In this document: positions 16,877 to 24,686 of the stretch, in pieces
How the letters are laid out: each line of letters opens with the position of its first letter
Position numbering within the stretch: the stretch's first letter is position 1
NCBI GenBank assembly: GCA_023664705.1
Contig: JAMPFE010000013.1
Location: 9,465 to 73,464, forward strand
Direction: 5' to 3'
Source of the DNA: Lachnospiraceae bacterium
GTDB lineage: Bacteria; Bacillota; Clostridia; Oscillospirales; Ruminococcaceae
Length of the DNA: 64,000 nucleotides
Notes under the pieces: generated by a model
Seen by the model: the letters and a program-made list of their open reading frames with translations, nothing else
What the model was told of the DNA's origin: nothing
The model's database searches: none
Made by a program: the position numbers and the translations under genes

Positions 16877-19480
16877 TTAATTTAAAATATCAACTATACC
16901 GCCGCCGCACTTCGCGTAAATATTGCCGTTGTGCTTAAACGCAAGCGTAAAGCCCTCCCTGTCGTCAAACAGCTCCTTTTCGGGATAGGTCTTGCCGCCG
17001 TCCTCCATGACCGCGTACCCCGACATCACCGAAACGCCGTCAAAATACCGATAAGCCGCGCCGAAACGCACCCCGTCGGCTATCACGGTGTTCGCGCCGC
17101 CGAATTCCAGCGTGCCAAGCACGTCGGTCGAAAGCGCCTTTGTATAGGTGTTGACAAGGCTCGCCGCACCGTTTTCCAGCTTGTAGTGCGAAATAGTCAG
17201 CGAGTTCGCGCCCGTGCCGAATACAACGGCGTTCCCGCCTACGACCGCGCCGTTCACGGTCTTAAGCTCGGCAACCCTCGGCTTGGCAAGCTCCGTGCAG
17301 TCGATATTCGCGAACACGCCGTTCGCGCCGCACAGCCGCAGCAGCTTCCCGTCGAAATACATCGAAGATACCGTCTCCGCGGGATTTGCCGCGGCAGCCA
17401 CGATATTCCCCTCCGCGTCGCGCAGATTTATATTGCCGCCCTCGTAGGTCGCGCAGCCGCCCTCGCAGAACGCCGCCAGCAGCACGCCCTCGAATTTCAC
17501 GGCGGTTATCTCCTCCGCGCCGACCGTCATCAGCATATCGCCCTCCTCGCCGCTGAGTATGAACCTTCCGTCCGTGCTCGCGGCAACGGGGTTCCCGAGC
17601 ACAGCGACCGCCGAGCGCGCCGCCCCGTCCGAAACGGAGTAAGCCGCGCTTATCCCGTAGGAATATCCCCTCGTGCCGCTCGGGATAACGCTTTGCGGCT
17701 CAAGGGCGTTCTTTTCGCCGACGCCCAGCCTCGGCATATATATCATCGAATCCTGCACCCCGAACGTCCGCGTGAACCTCGGAGTATACACCGAACCGAA
17801 AAGTATATCGCCGTCCCTATACTCAAAATCGGTCATAAAGCCGTCCTGCCGCACGGTAAACAGCGCCTTTCCGCCCGAAACGCGCATAAATCCGCATTCG
17901 TCCTCTCCGCCGAAAACCGTCACAAGCGCGCCGTTTTCCTCAAACGCGTCGACAATGCGCGTGCCGTCGGGCGGGAGAATATCCTCAAGCGGCATAAGAA
18001 CGCCGTTTTTGAACTCGCTCGCCGAAATTGCCTCGGCAGTCACGGTATACACGTTGTCCCCCTCGGAGAACACCCCGAAACCGTCCGCCGTCACAAGCAG
18101 GTCGCCGAACACCTTATTGCAGTCAAACGCGGCAGCCCGCGCCTTTTCGCCGCCGACAACGTTGTCGTAATATGAGGAAGATATCTCGTTGAATATCTCG
18201 GCGCTGTCCTCGGCATAAGTTATGCTCCTTATAACGGGCGGCTCGGGGATAAGCGTCACGCCGAACGACGCCCCGAACACGACCGCCGCTCCCGCCGCCG
18301 CCGTGATTATAGCGCCCTTGTGGTAGGGGTGCTCGTTCGGTATCCGCACGACAAACGGCTCGGGCTTTTCAACGTCTTCAATCTCCTCAACGTCCTCGGG
18401 CTCCTCCTCCCGCTCCTCGTCGGTTTCTTCGGCAGCTTCCTCCTCGGCAGCCCTTTGAGCCTCCTCCGCCCTTGCCGCCTCATATGCCGCCCTAGCCTCC
18501 TGCTGAGCCTGCTCCGCGGCGAGCCTTGCCGCCTCCTCGCGCGCCGCCTTCTGCTCCTCCTCGGCAAGCAGCGCGAGGTTCTGTTTCAGCATCTCCGCGT
18601 CTATCTGAACTATCGCCGTCGTATCGCCGTTATAGGGCTTTACGGGCTCTATCTCCTCGGTATACACAAGCTCCGTCTCCACGGGAGCGGGATTTTCGTA
18701 TTCCGCAAACTCAAGATACTCGTCGGGAGCCTCCCCGACCTCCTCTTCCTCGGGAATATCCTCAGCGCCCCCGTCCTCGTCAAGCTCCTCAACGGGAACC
18801 TCAACGGGCTCATACCCCTCCTCGGGCATTTCCTCCTCGGCAACTGCTTCCTCCTCGGCAGCCTCCTCTTCGGCAGACTCCTCCTCAAAAATCTCCCCCG
18901 TCTCCTCGGAAACGGGCTCTATCTCGCCCGTCACCTCGATAGGCGGCGCGAGCTCCTCGGTAACAAAAGCCGCCCTGAACTCCTCGTAGCCGCTTATATC
19001 GTCGCCCTCGGGCGCGTCGTCGGACATTTGCCCCAGCTCGTCCATTACCTCCTCGAATGTCGGCTCGGAATAGTCCTCGCGCGGCTCCTCTCCCCCCTGC
19101 AATACCATTTCCGACTTCTCAAGCCGCAGGGTAAGCGTGCGCTCCCATATCTGCCGCGCGGTGTACAATATCCGCTTGTAATCGTCCGCGGTCAGCTCCG
19201 AGTTCTCCAGCGTAAGTATCAGCCCCTGCAAATTCATCGCGGGGTTGTTCTTTATTTTATCGACGACCGACTGCGGCGCGCCGCAGCCCTCCATAAGGTA
19301 CATAAAATCGGCGCTGCCTATCCCCAAAGCCCTGAGCCGCGTAAGGAACGTAAACGCGTCGAGCTCGGGCGGCGCGGCGTTTTCCTCGTCGTCCATAAGC
19401 AGACCGATAACGTTCTGCGGCACCAAGTCCTCTGGCACTACGCGGCGGCGCATTATCTCTCTCATTTCCCCAACTGTCAT
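16877..19480 (-). CDS. uncharacterised 867-residue single-span membrane protein with large extracellular beta-rich domain
   Basis: Residues 1-125 form a helical cytoplasmic head. Residues 130-375 are very acidic and then Ala/Glu-rich with coiled-coil character (about 305-355). One membrane helix follows at about 389-411. The last 450 residues are beta-rich with repeated short strands ending in aromatic or charged turns, which resembles a beta-propeller, though no exact family could be fixed by eye. It is preceded 45 bases upstream by a divergent sigma-factor gene in the same direction. That layout is like an ECF sigma with a membrane partner, so it may be an anti-sigma or a sensor; this is inference only. 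Confidence 0.6.
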   Translation of the reverse strand: MTVGEMREIMRRRVVPEDLVPQNVIGLLMDDEENAAPPELDAFTFLTRLRALGIGSADFMYLMEGCGAPQSVVDKIKNNPAMNLQGLILTLENSELTADDYKRILYTARQIWERTLTLRLEKSEMVLQGGEEPREDYSEPTFEEVMDELGQMSDDAPEGDDISGYEEFRAAFVTEELAPPIEVTGEIEPVSEETGEIFEEESAEEEAAEEEAVAEEEMPEEGYEPVEVPVEELDEDGGAEDIPEEEEVGEAPDEYLEFAEYENPAPVETELVYTEEIEPVKPYNGDTTAIVQIDAEMLKQNLALLAEEEQKAAREEAARLAAEQAQQEARAAYEAARAEEAQRAAEEEAAEETDEEREEEPEDVEEIEDVEKPEPFVVRIPNEHPYHKGAIITAAAGAAVVFGASFGVTLIPEPPVIRSITYAEDSAEIFNEISSSYYDNVVGGEKARAAAFDCNKVFGDLLVTADGFGVFSEGDNVYTVTAEAISASEFKNGVLMPLEDILPPDGTRIVDAFEENGALVTVFGGEDECGFMRVSGGKALFTVRQDGFMTDFEYRDGDILFGSVYTPRFTRTFGVQDSMIYMPRLGVGEKNALEPQSVIPSGTRGYSYGISAAYSVSDGAARSAVAVLGNPVAASTDGRFILSGEEGDMLMTVGAEEITAVKFEGVLLAAFCEGGCATYEGGNINLRDAEGNIVAAAANPAETVSSMYFDGKLLRLCGANGVFANIDCTELAKPRVAELKTVNGAVVGGNAVVFGTGANSLTISHYKLENGAASLVNTYTKALSTDVLGTLEFGGANTVIADGVRFGAAYRYFDGVSVMSGYAVMEDGGKTYPEKELFDDREGFTLAFKHNGNIYAKCGGGIVDILN

Positions 19481-19525
19481 TTTTTCACCCCGTCAGCATT
19501 TGTAAATTTTCGTAATATCGTGTAT

Positions 19526-20002
19526 TCAGTAAATTTGGTCAAGCTCCAGTATATCCACGGACCTGTTCAGCCGCTTCTTCACATTGCTCTTCATCAGCCC
19601 CGAAAACGCCGCTATGTCCTCTATCGTGAACTTCCCCGCGATATACATCACGGTGCATATCCTGTCCGCCCCGTCCAGCTCGAAGAGTCTGTATTTTACC
19701 GCGGGCTGCTCCTCGTCGAGCACGTCCTCGCCGCCGTATTCTCTCAGCCGCATTTTTATCCTCGCGAACAGCGTTTTCATCATAAACACGCGGAATGCCG
19801 CCTCGCTCCTCAGCCGCCCGACAGCCCGAAAGCCGTCGCGGATAGTCCCCGTTACGGCCTCGATAGCGTCCGCGTCGTCCGCGAGCGAGTAAAACGCCGT
19901 ATAGTACATCTCCCGCGCCAGCGTCTCGTAAAGCCGCGAGAACGCCTTAGCGTCGCCGTTCGCCGCCATCGAGACGGTCTCCCTGTATTCTTTCTTATCC
20001 AT
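19526..20002 (-). CDS. divergent ECF-like RNA polymerase sigma factor
   Basis: The 158-residue protein has the size and layout of an ECF sigma. A region-2-like helix bundle (FSRLYETLAREMYYTAFYSL and a later aromatic AFRVFMMKTLFARI segment) is followed by a linker and a region-4-like helix-turn-helix (FTIEDIAAFSGLMKSNVKKRL) near the end. Key ECF residues are only weakly kept, so it may be a degenerate sigma or a DNA-binding relative. ATG at 20002, preceded by GGGGTG, is preferred. The next gene codes for a single-span membrane protein, the usual place for an anti-sigma factor. Confidence 0.65.
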   Translation of the reverse strand: MDKKEYRETVSMAANGDAKAFSRLYETLAREMYYTAFYSLADDADAIEAVTGTIRDGFRAVGRLRSEAAFRVFMMKTLFARIKMRLREYGGEDVLDEEQPAVKYRLFELDGADRICTVMYIAGKFTIEDIAAFSGLMKSNVKKRLNRSVDILELDQIY

Positions 20003-20020
20003 AAAACACCCCAAGTTTTG

Positions 20021-20139
20021 CAGTTGACAGTGTAAAGTTGATAGTTGACAGTTTCGGTGCGCCTTCGGCGCTATTTAAATAACCGCCGCGAAGCGGCGCT
20101 CCTTAACTGTCAACTGTACACTGTCAATTGTCAATTGTC
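20021..20139. repeat. 119-bp imperfect inverted-repeat element at the 3' end of aspS
   Basis: Arms of about 33 bases (20021-20053 and 20107-20139) match at about 24 positions when one is reversed and complemented; both are built from GTTGACAGT-like words. Between them are two short GC-rich hairpins: GCGCC/GGCGC at 20059-20071 and CGCCGC/GCGGCG at 20084-20098. The last 16 bases overlap the aspS stop region. It looks like a MITE-like or REP-like element. A diverged half-word (CAGTTGACAGCTGATAG) also occurs at about 11451, just after the AraC-type gene. Confidence 0.6.
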
Positions 20140-21890
20140 CCGATGTGCAGCTCCGCAAGCTGCTCCTCCGACACAAACGACGGCGCCTCGCTCATAAGCT
20201 CGCTCGCGTTCTGCACCTTCGGAAACGCCACCACGTCCCGCAGACTGTCGCAGCCGCACATCAGCATCGCCAGTCTGTCGAGCCCTATGCCCGCCCCGCC
20301 GTGAGGAGGCGCGGCGTACTTATACGCATCCACGAGGAAACCGAACTTCGCCTTTATCTCCTCGTCCGTCATTCCCAGCATCTCAAACATCTTGTTCTGA
20401 AGCTCCGGGTCGTTGATACGTATCGACCCCGAAAGCAGCTCCACGCCGTTCAGAACCAAGTCGTAGCACTTCGCGCGAACCTTAGCCTTGTCGCTGTCAA
20501 GGTACCGTATATGCTCGTCCAGCGGCATCGTGAACGGATGGTGCATCGCGAGCCACTGCCCGCTCTCCTCGTCGTACTCAAAGAACGGAAACTCCGTTAT
20601 CCACACGAAATTCCACCCCTCGGGGATAATGTCGAGCTGCTTCGCGACCTTAAGCCGCAGCGCCCCCAGCGTCGGCAGCGTCACCTTGTCCTTATCGGCA
20701 ACGATAAGCGCGACGTCGCCCTTTTCGCAGCCGAGCGCCGCGAGTATCTTTTCAAGCTCGCCCTCTTTCATGAACTTCCCGAACGAGCAGGTCGGCGCGT
20801 CGTCCACCCAGCGCACGTAAGCCAAGCCCTTCGCGCCGATGCCCTTGACGTATTCGACCAGCTTGTCGATTTCCTTTCTCGTCAGCGTCCCCGCCGCGCC
20901 CTTCGCCGTAATGCCGCGAACGGAGCCATTATTTTCCAACGCCCCCTTGAACACAACGAAATCCGTGTCCTTAACGGTCTCGGAAATGTCAATGATCTCC
21001 ATTCCGAAGCGCGTGTCGGGCTTGTCCGAGCCGAAGCGCCTCATCGCCTCGTCATAGGTCAGTCTCGGCAGCGGCAGAGCTATGTCCACATCCAGAATAT
21101 CCCTATACAGCCGCTTCACAAAGCCCTCCAGGCACTCTATAATATCGTCCGTGTCCACAAACGACATCTCAAGGTCGATCTGCGTAAACTCGGGCTGCCT
21201 GTCCGCTCGCAAGTCCTCGTCGCGGAAGCACCTCGCCAGCTGTATATACCTGTCAAATCCCGAGATCATAAGCAGCTGCTTGTACATCTGCGGAGACTGC
21301 GGCAGCGCGTAGAACTTCCCCTTGTGTATGCGCGACGGCACGATATAGTCCCGCGCGCCCTCGGGCGTGGATTTTATCATCATCGGCGTTTCTATCTCGA
21401 TAAAGCCGTTCTCGTAAAAGTATTCCCGCGCGCATTTCGCGATATTATGCCGCATAATGAGGTTATTCTGCAGCGGCGCGCGGCGCAGGTCAAGATAGCG
21501 GTACTTCAAACGCAGCTCCTCGTTGGTCTTGGAGTTGGCAACTATCTCAAACGGCGGCGTTTCCGCCTTGGAGAGTATTCTCAGCTCGCTTACAAGAATT
21601 TCCAGCTCTCCCGTTTTTATATCGTTATTCACGCTCTCGCGCTTGCGGACGGCTCCCCGGACCATAAGCACGTCCTCGCCGCGGACGGTCTTCGCCTTCT
21701 CGAACACGGATTTTTCGGTCGTCTCGTCAAACACGAGCTGCACGATACCGCTTCTATCCCTTAAATCGATAAAGATAATGCCGCCCTTGTCGCGCACTCT
21801 CTGCGTCCAGCCCCCGACGACGGCTTCACTCATTTCAAGCGTTATCTCGCCGCAGTAACAGCTCCTTTTCATGCCCTTCATAGTGTCCAT
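20124..21890 (-). CDS. aspS: aspartyl-tRNA synthetase
   Basis: This enzyme charges tRNA-Asp. The 588-residue protein has the bacterial layout: an N-terminal OB-fold anticodon-binding domain (GGWTQRVRDKGGIIFIDLRD), class II motif 2 (FRDEDLRADRQPEFTQ), an inserted GAD domain in the middle and motif 3 (GIGLDRLAMLMCG) near the end. The start at 21890 has GGAGGA about 11 bases upstream and gives a normal length; the open frame extends another kilobase upstream but runs antisense to metA and is rejected. The stop lies inside an inverted-repeat element. Confidence 0.97.
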   Translation of the reverse strand: MDTMKGMKRSCYCGEITLEMSEAVVGGWTQRVRDKGGIIFIDLRDRSGIVQLVFDETTEKSVFEKAKTVRGEDVLMVRGAVRKRESVNNDIKTGELEILVSELRILSKAETPPFEIVANSKTNEELRLKYRYLDLRRAPLQNNLIMRHNIAKCAREYFYENGFIEIETPMMIKSTPEGARDYIVPSRIHKGKFYALPQSPQMYKQLLMISGFDRYIQLARCFRDEDLRADRQPEFTQIDLEMSFVDTDDIIECLEGFVKRLYRDILDVDIALPLPRLTYDEAMRRFGSDKPDTRFGMEIIDISETVKDTDFVVFKGALENNGSVRGITAKGAAGTLTRKEIDKLVEYVKGIGAKGLAYVRWVDDAPTCSFGKFMKEGELEKILAALGCEKGDVALIVADKDKVTLPTLGALRLKVAKQLDIIPEGWNFVWITEFPFFEYDEESGQWLAMHHPFTMPLDEHIRYLDSDKAKVRAKCYDLVLNGVELLSGSIRINDPELQNKMFEMLGMTDEEIKAKFGFLVDAYKYAAPPHGGAGIGLDRLAMLMCGCDSLRDVVAFPKVQNASELMSEAPSFVSEEQLAELHIGTIDN

Positions 21891-21933
21891 AGCATATGTC
21901 TCCTCCGAATTTTTTACATATATAATATAATCT

Positions 21934-21962
21934 ATTATATCATCATTTCGTGAATTTTTCAA
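21934..21962 (-). promoter_or_regulatory. promoter of aspS
   Basis: On the minus strand, TTGAAA (21962-21957) and TATAAT (21939-21934), spacer 17 bp. No T-box leader fits between it and the start. Confidence 0.8.
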
Positions 21963-21999
21963 GGGGATTGTGTAAATTTTCGCAGAAAAAACGCCGCAC

Positions 22000-22028
22000 T
22001 TGACAAAAGCGGAAAAATGGCTTATAAT
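22000..22028 (+). promoter_or_regulatory. promoter of metA
   Basis: TTGACA (22000-22005) and TATAAT (22023-22028), spacer 17 bp; 40 bases upstream of the start, so there is no room for a SAM riboswitch. Confidence 0.85.
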
Positions 22029-22067
22029 AGAGTATTGTAAATATCTCCCGAAAGGATATGATATCAA

Positions 22068-22988
22068 ATGCCGATAAAAATTCCCGACGGACTGCCCGCG
22101 CAGAGCGTCCTCGAAAACGAGCACATCTTCGTCATCACCGAAAACCGCGCGCTTCATCAGGACATCCGTCCCCTGAAAATAGGCATACTCAACCTCATGC
22201 CGACCAAGATAGTCACCGAAACGCAGATAATGCGCAGTCTGTCCAACACGCCGCTCCAGTTCGAGGTCGAGCTTGTTCAGACCTCGACCTACCACGGCAA
22301 AAACACCCCCGAGGAGCACCTTATCACGTTCTACAAAACCTTTGACGACATCAGGGACTCCAACTTCGACGGCTTCATAATCACGGGCGCCCCCGTCGAG
22401 CATATGGAGTTCGAGGAGGTCGACTACTGGCAGGAGCTCTGCCAAATTATGGAATGGACGAAAACGCACGTCCACTCCACCCTCCACATCTGCTGGGGAG
22501 CGCAGGCGGCGCTGTATTACCATTACGGCATAAAAAAATACCCTCTGGAACGGAAGATGTTCGGCGTTTTCGCGCACAGACTCCTCACGCCGAAATCGCG
22601 GCTGTTCCACGGCTTCGACGGGGAGTTCCTCGCGCCGCACTCCCGTCACACCGAGACCCGCGCCGAGGACATACTGAACTGCCCCGAGCTGCGTCTCATG
22701 GCTGTCTCGGACGAGGCGGGCGTTTACGCTGTCGGCAGCCTCGACGGGAGCCGTTTCTTCATCACGGGGCACTCCGAATACGACGCGGATACCCTCGACA
22801 AGGAGTACCGCCGCGACCTCGAAAAGGGCTTGGACCCGCAGATACCGCAGCACTACTACCCGAACGACGACCCCTCCGAGCCGCCCGTGCTCCGCTGGCG
22901 CGCCCATTCGACGCTTCTGTACACGAACTGGCTCAACTATTTCGTTTATCAGACTACGCCGTTTGACATTTCCAAGAAAATTAAGTAA
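22068..22988 (+). CDS. metA: homoserine O-acetyltransferase of the MetA family
   Basis: This enzyme activates homoserine for methionine synthesis. All family landmarks are at the standard numbers: catalytic Cys142 (LHICWGAQA), His235 and Glu237 (GHSEYD). Residue 111 is Glu (ITGAPVE), where the E. coli succinyltransferase has Gly. Glu at this position is known to favour acetyl-CoA, so the likely activity is acetyl transfer despite the MetA (homoserine O-succinyltransferase) fold. AAAGGA lies upstream of the ATG. It is monocistronic and divergent from aspS. Confidence 0.95.
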   Translation: MPIKIPDGLPAQSVLENEHIFVITENRALHQDIRPLKIGILNLMPTKIVTETQIMRSLSNTPLQFEVELVQTSTYHGKNTPEEHLITFYKTFDDIRDSNFDGFIITGAPVEHMEFEEVDYWQELCQIMEWTKTHVHSTLHICWGAQAALYYHYGIKKYPLERKMFGVFAHRLLTPKSRLFHGFDGEFLAPHSRHTETRAEDILNCPELRLMAVSDEAGVYAVGSLDGSRFFITGHSEYDADTLDKEYRRDLEKGLDPQIPQHYYPNDDPSEPPVLRWRAHSTLLYTNWLNYFVYQTTPFDISKKIK

Positions 22989-23045
22989 TAATTGTCAAAA
23001 AATATAGTCCGTATTTGTGCAAGTTGCGAAATTTTCGCCGCCTTG

Positions 23046-23074
23046 TTGCAAAAATTTTCGTAATATGATATAAT
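23046..23074 (+). promoter_or_regulatory. promoter of the FapA-like gene
   Basis: TTGCAA (23046-23051) and TATAAT (23069-23074), spacer 17 bp. Confidence 0.7.
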
Positions 23075-23119
23075 GTTACTAATGTAATACCGTAAATATT
23101 GCAAAAGGGGGCAAAAGCA

Positions 23120-24508
23120 ATGTCGGAGAATGAAAACAAGGTCGTTATGCATTCAATGGTGGAGGTATCGGTAAACCCGAATCACACCACCGCCTTCGTG
23201 TCGTTCACAAGACCCGAAAACGGCGGCGTCGACATAACGGTCGAAAAGATAATGGCGGCTCTCGACGAGAAAAACGTGTCCTACGGCATCCTTAAAGACG
23301 ATATAGAGCTCGCCGTCGAGCAGAAGCGCTACGACGACAATGTCTGCGTGGCAAAGTGGGACCCGCCGCAGGACGGCGTTGACGGAACGATAAAATATTT
23401 CTACAACATAGAAAGCCACCTCGCGCCCGTTGAGAACGAGCAGGGCGTTGTGGACTACAAAAACCTCGGGCTGGTGCGGAATATAACCGCGGGCACGCCC
23501 ATAGCGGCAATCACCCTCCCGACGGAGGGCGAGCCCGGCAAGGACATCATGGGCAGGACCGTCATGCAGAAAAAGGGCGTTCCCGCAAAGGTGAACGTCG
23601 GCGCGGGCACGTCGCTCATCAACGACGGCAAGGAGATAATCGCCGCTGTCGACGGAAATCTCGTGTACAAAAACGGCGCGTTCTACGTGGACGAAACGCT
23701 GGTTGTAAACGGCGACGTCGACGTTTCCAGCGGAAATATCGACTTCATAGGCGCGGTCACGATAAAAGGCAGCGTTTTCGAGGGCTTCCGCGTCACTTCC
23801 AAGCGCGACATCAACATCAACGGCTCGGTGAACGGCGCGGAGCTGTCCGCCGACGGCAATATCAATATCAAGATAGGCAGCATAAATTCGCAGATAGACT
23901 GCAAGGGCGACGTCAAGCTCGGCTTTTGCGAAAACACCAAGATACGCGCGGAGGGCAACGTCGAAAGCGCGTCCTTCGTCGGCGGAGAGGTCTTCGCGGA
24001 CAAGAAGATAATCGCCTCCGGCAAGGGCGTTATAATGGGCGGCAAGTATACGGCTCTCGACGGGATAGAGGCTTCGGTCATCGGCTCGGATAAGTACGCC
24101 AAAACGCTGCTGACCCTCGGCAACAACGCCGTTCTCTCCGAGGAGCGCGACAAGCTCGAGAAGCTCAACGCGGAGCTCGAGGACAAGGCCGATCAGCTCG
24201 GGAAGATGCTCGTAACTCTCGGCGAGCTCGCGAAAAAGGCGAAGCTCTCCCCCGAGCGCGAGCAGCTCAAGACCGAGGCATTGCGCAACCGCCTTAAAAT
24301 GCAGAGCGAGGTCAAGAAAAACAAGAGCCGCATAAACGAGATTGACGAGACACTCCAGCTTACGCAGAACCTTTCGGTCGCGTGCAAGAGGATAATGTAC
24401 CCCGGCGTCACGCTGAGGATAAATTCCTGCGTCCTGCAGGTAAACGCGGCAACGAACCACGCGCGCGCGACTGTCGAGGGCGGCGAGATAGTTTTCAAGC
24501 CGCTGTAA
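23120..24508 (+). CDS. FapA-family (DUF342) polymerising protein
   Basis: The 462-residue protein belongs to the FapA/DUF342 group. An N-terminal alpha/beta part (to about residue 160) leads into a right-handed beta-helix of short Gly- and Asn-rich rungs (VDVSSGNIDFIGAVTIKGSV, then similar repeats to about 320). A charged coiled coil follows (about 340-420, EERDKLEKLNAELEDKADQL) and a short beta cap. The family is found in spore formers and in Vibrio (where FapA helps localise chemoreceptor-linked machinery); its biochemical role is not settled. ATG at 23120 is used because AGGGGGC lies upstream. It is monocistronic with its own terminator. Confidence 0.88.
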   Translation: MSENENKVVMHSMVEVSVNPNHTTAFVSFTRPENGGVDITVEKIMAALDEKNVSYGILKDDIELAVEQKRYDDNVCVAKWDPPQDGVDGTIKYFYNIESHLAPVENEQGVVDYKNLGLVRNITAGTPIAAITLPTEGEPGKDIMGRTVMQKKGVPAKVNVGAGTSLINDGKEIIAAVDGNLVYKNGAFYVDETLVVNGDVDVSSGNIDFIGAVTIKGSVFEGFRVTSKRDININGSVNGAELSADGNINIKIGSINSQIDCKGDVKLGFCENTKIRAEGNVESASFVGGEVFADKKIIASGKGVIMGGKYTALDGIEASVIGSDKYAKTLLTLGNNAVLSEERDKLEKLNAELEDKADQLGKMLVTLGELAKKAKLSPEREQLKTEALRNRLKMQSEVKKNKSRINEIDETLQLTQNLSVACKRIMYPGVTLRINSCVLQVNAATNHARATVEGGEIVFKPL

Positions 24509-24530
24509 GCGCCGAAATAAAAATATTTGG

Positions 24531-24560
24531 GGCTGAGAATTGCATTTCTCAGCCTTTTTT
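24531..24560 (+). terminator. intrinsic terminator after the FapA-like gene
   Basis: A 9-bp stem (24531-24539 with 24546-24554) is followed by six Ts. Confidence 0.93.
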
Positions 24561-24585
24561 CGGTCGGTTTAGTATATTTTGACGG

Positions 24586-24614
24586 TTGACTTTTGTCTCA
24601 AAATGTGCTATAAT
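24586..24614 (+). promoter_or_regulatory. promoter of the activase-SPFH-pcrA region
   Basis: TTGACT (24586-24591) and TATAAT (24609-24614), spacer 17 bp. Confidence 0.8.
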
Positions 24615-24686
24615 TCTTAATATTGCGGAAGATATTTTAAAGAGATAATTTGTAATTTTTTGGCAATTTCGGAAGGGATCGATAAT

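Noticed and set aside
20124..22907. Extended aspS frame with 339 extra N-terminal residues
   Set aside because: The extension is antisense to metA and spans the aspS promoter; the normal start at 21890 has a ribosome site and standard length.
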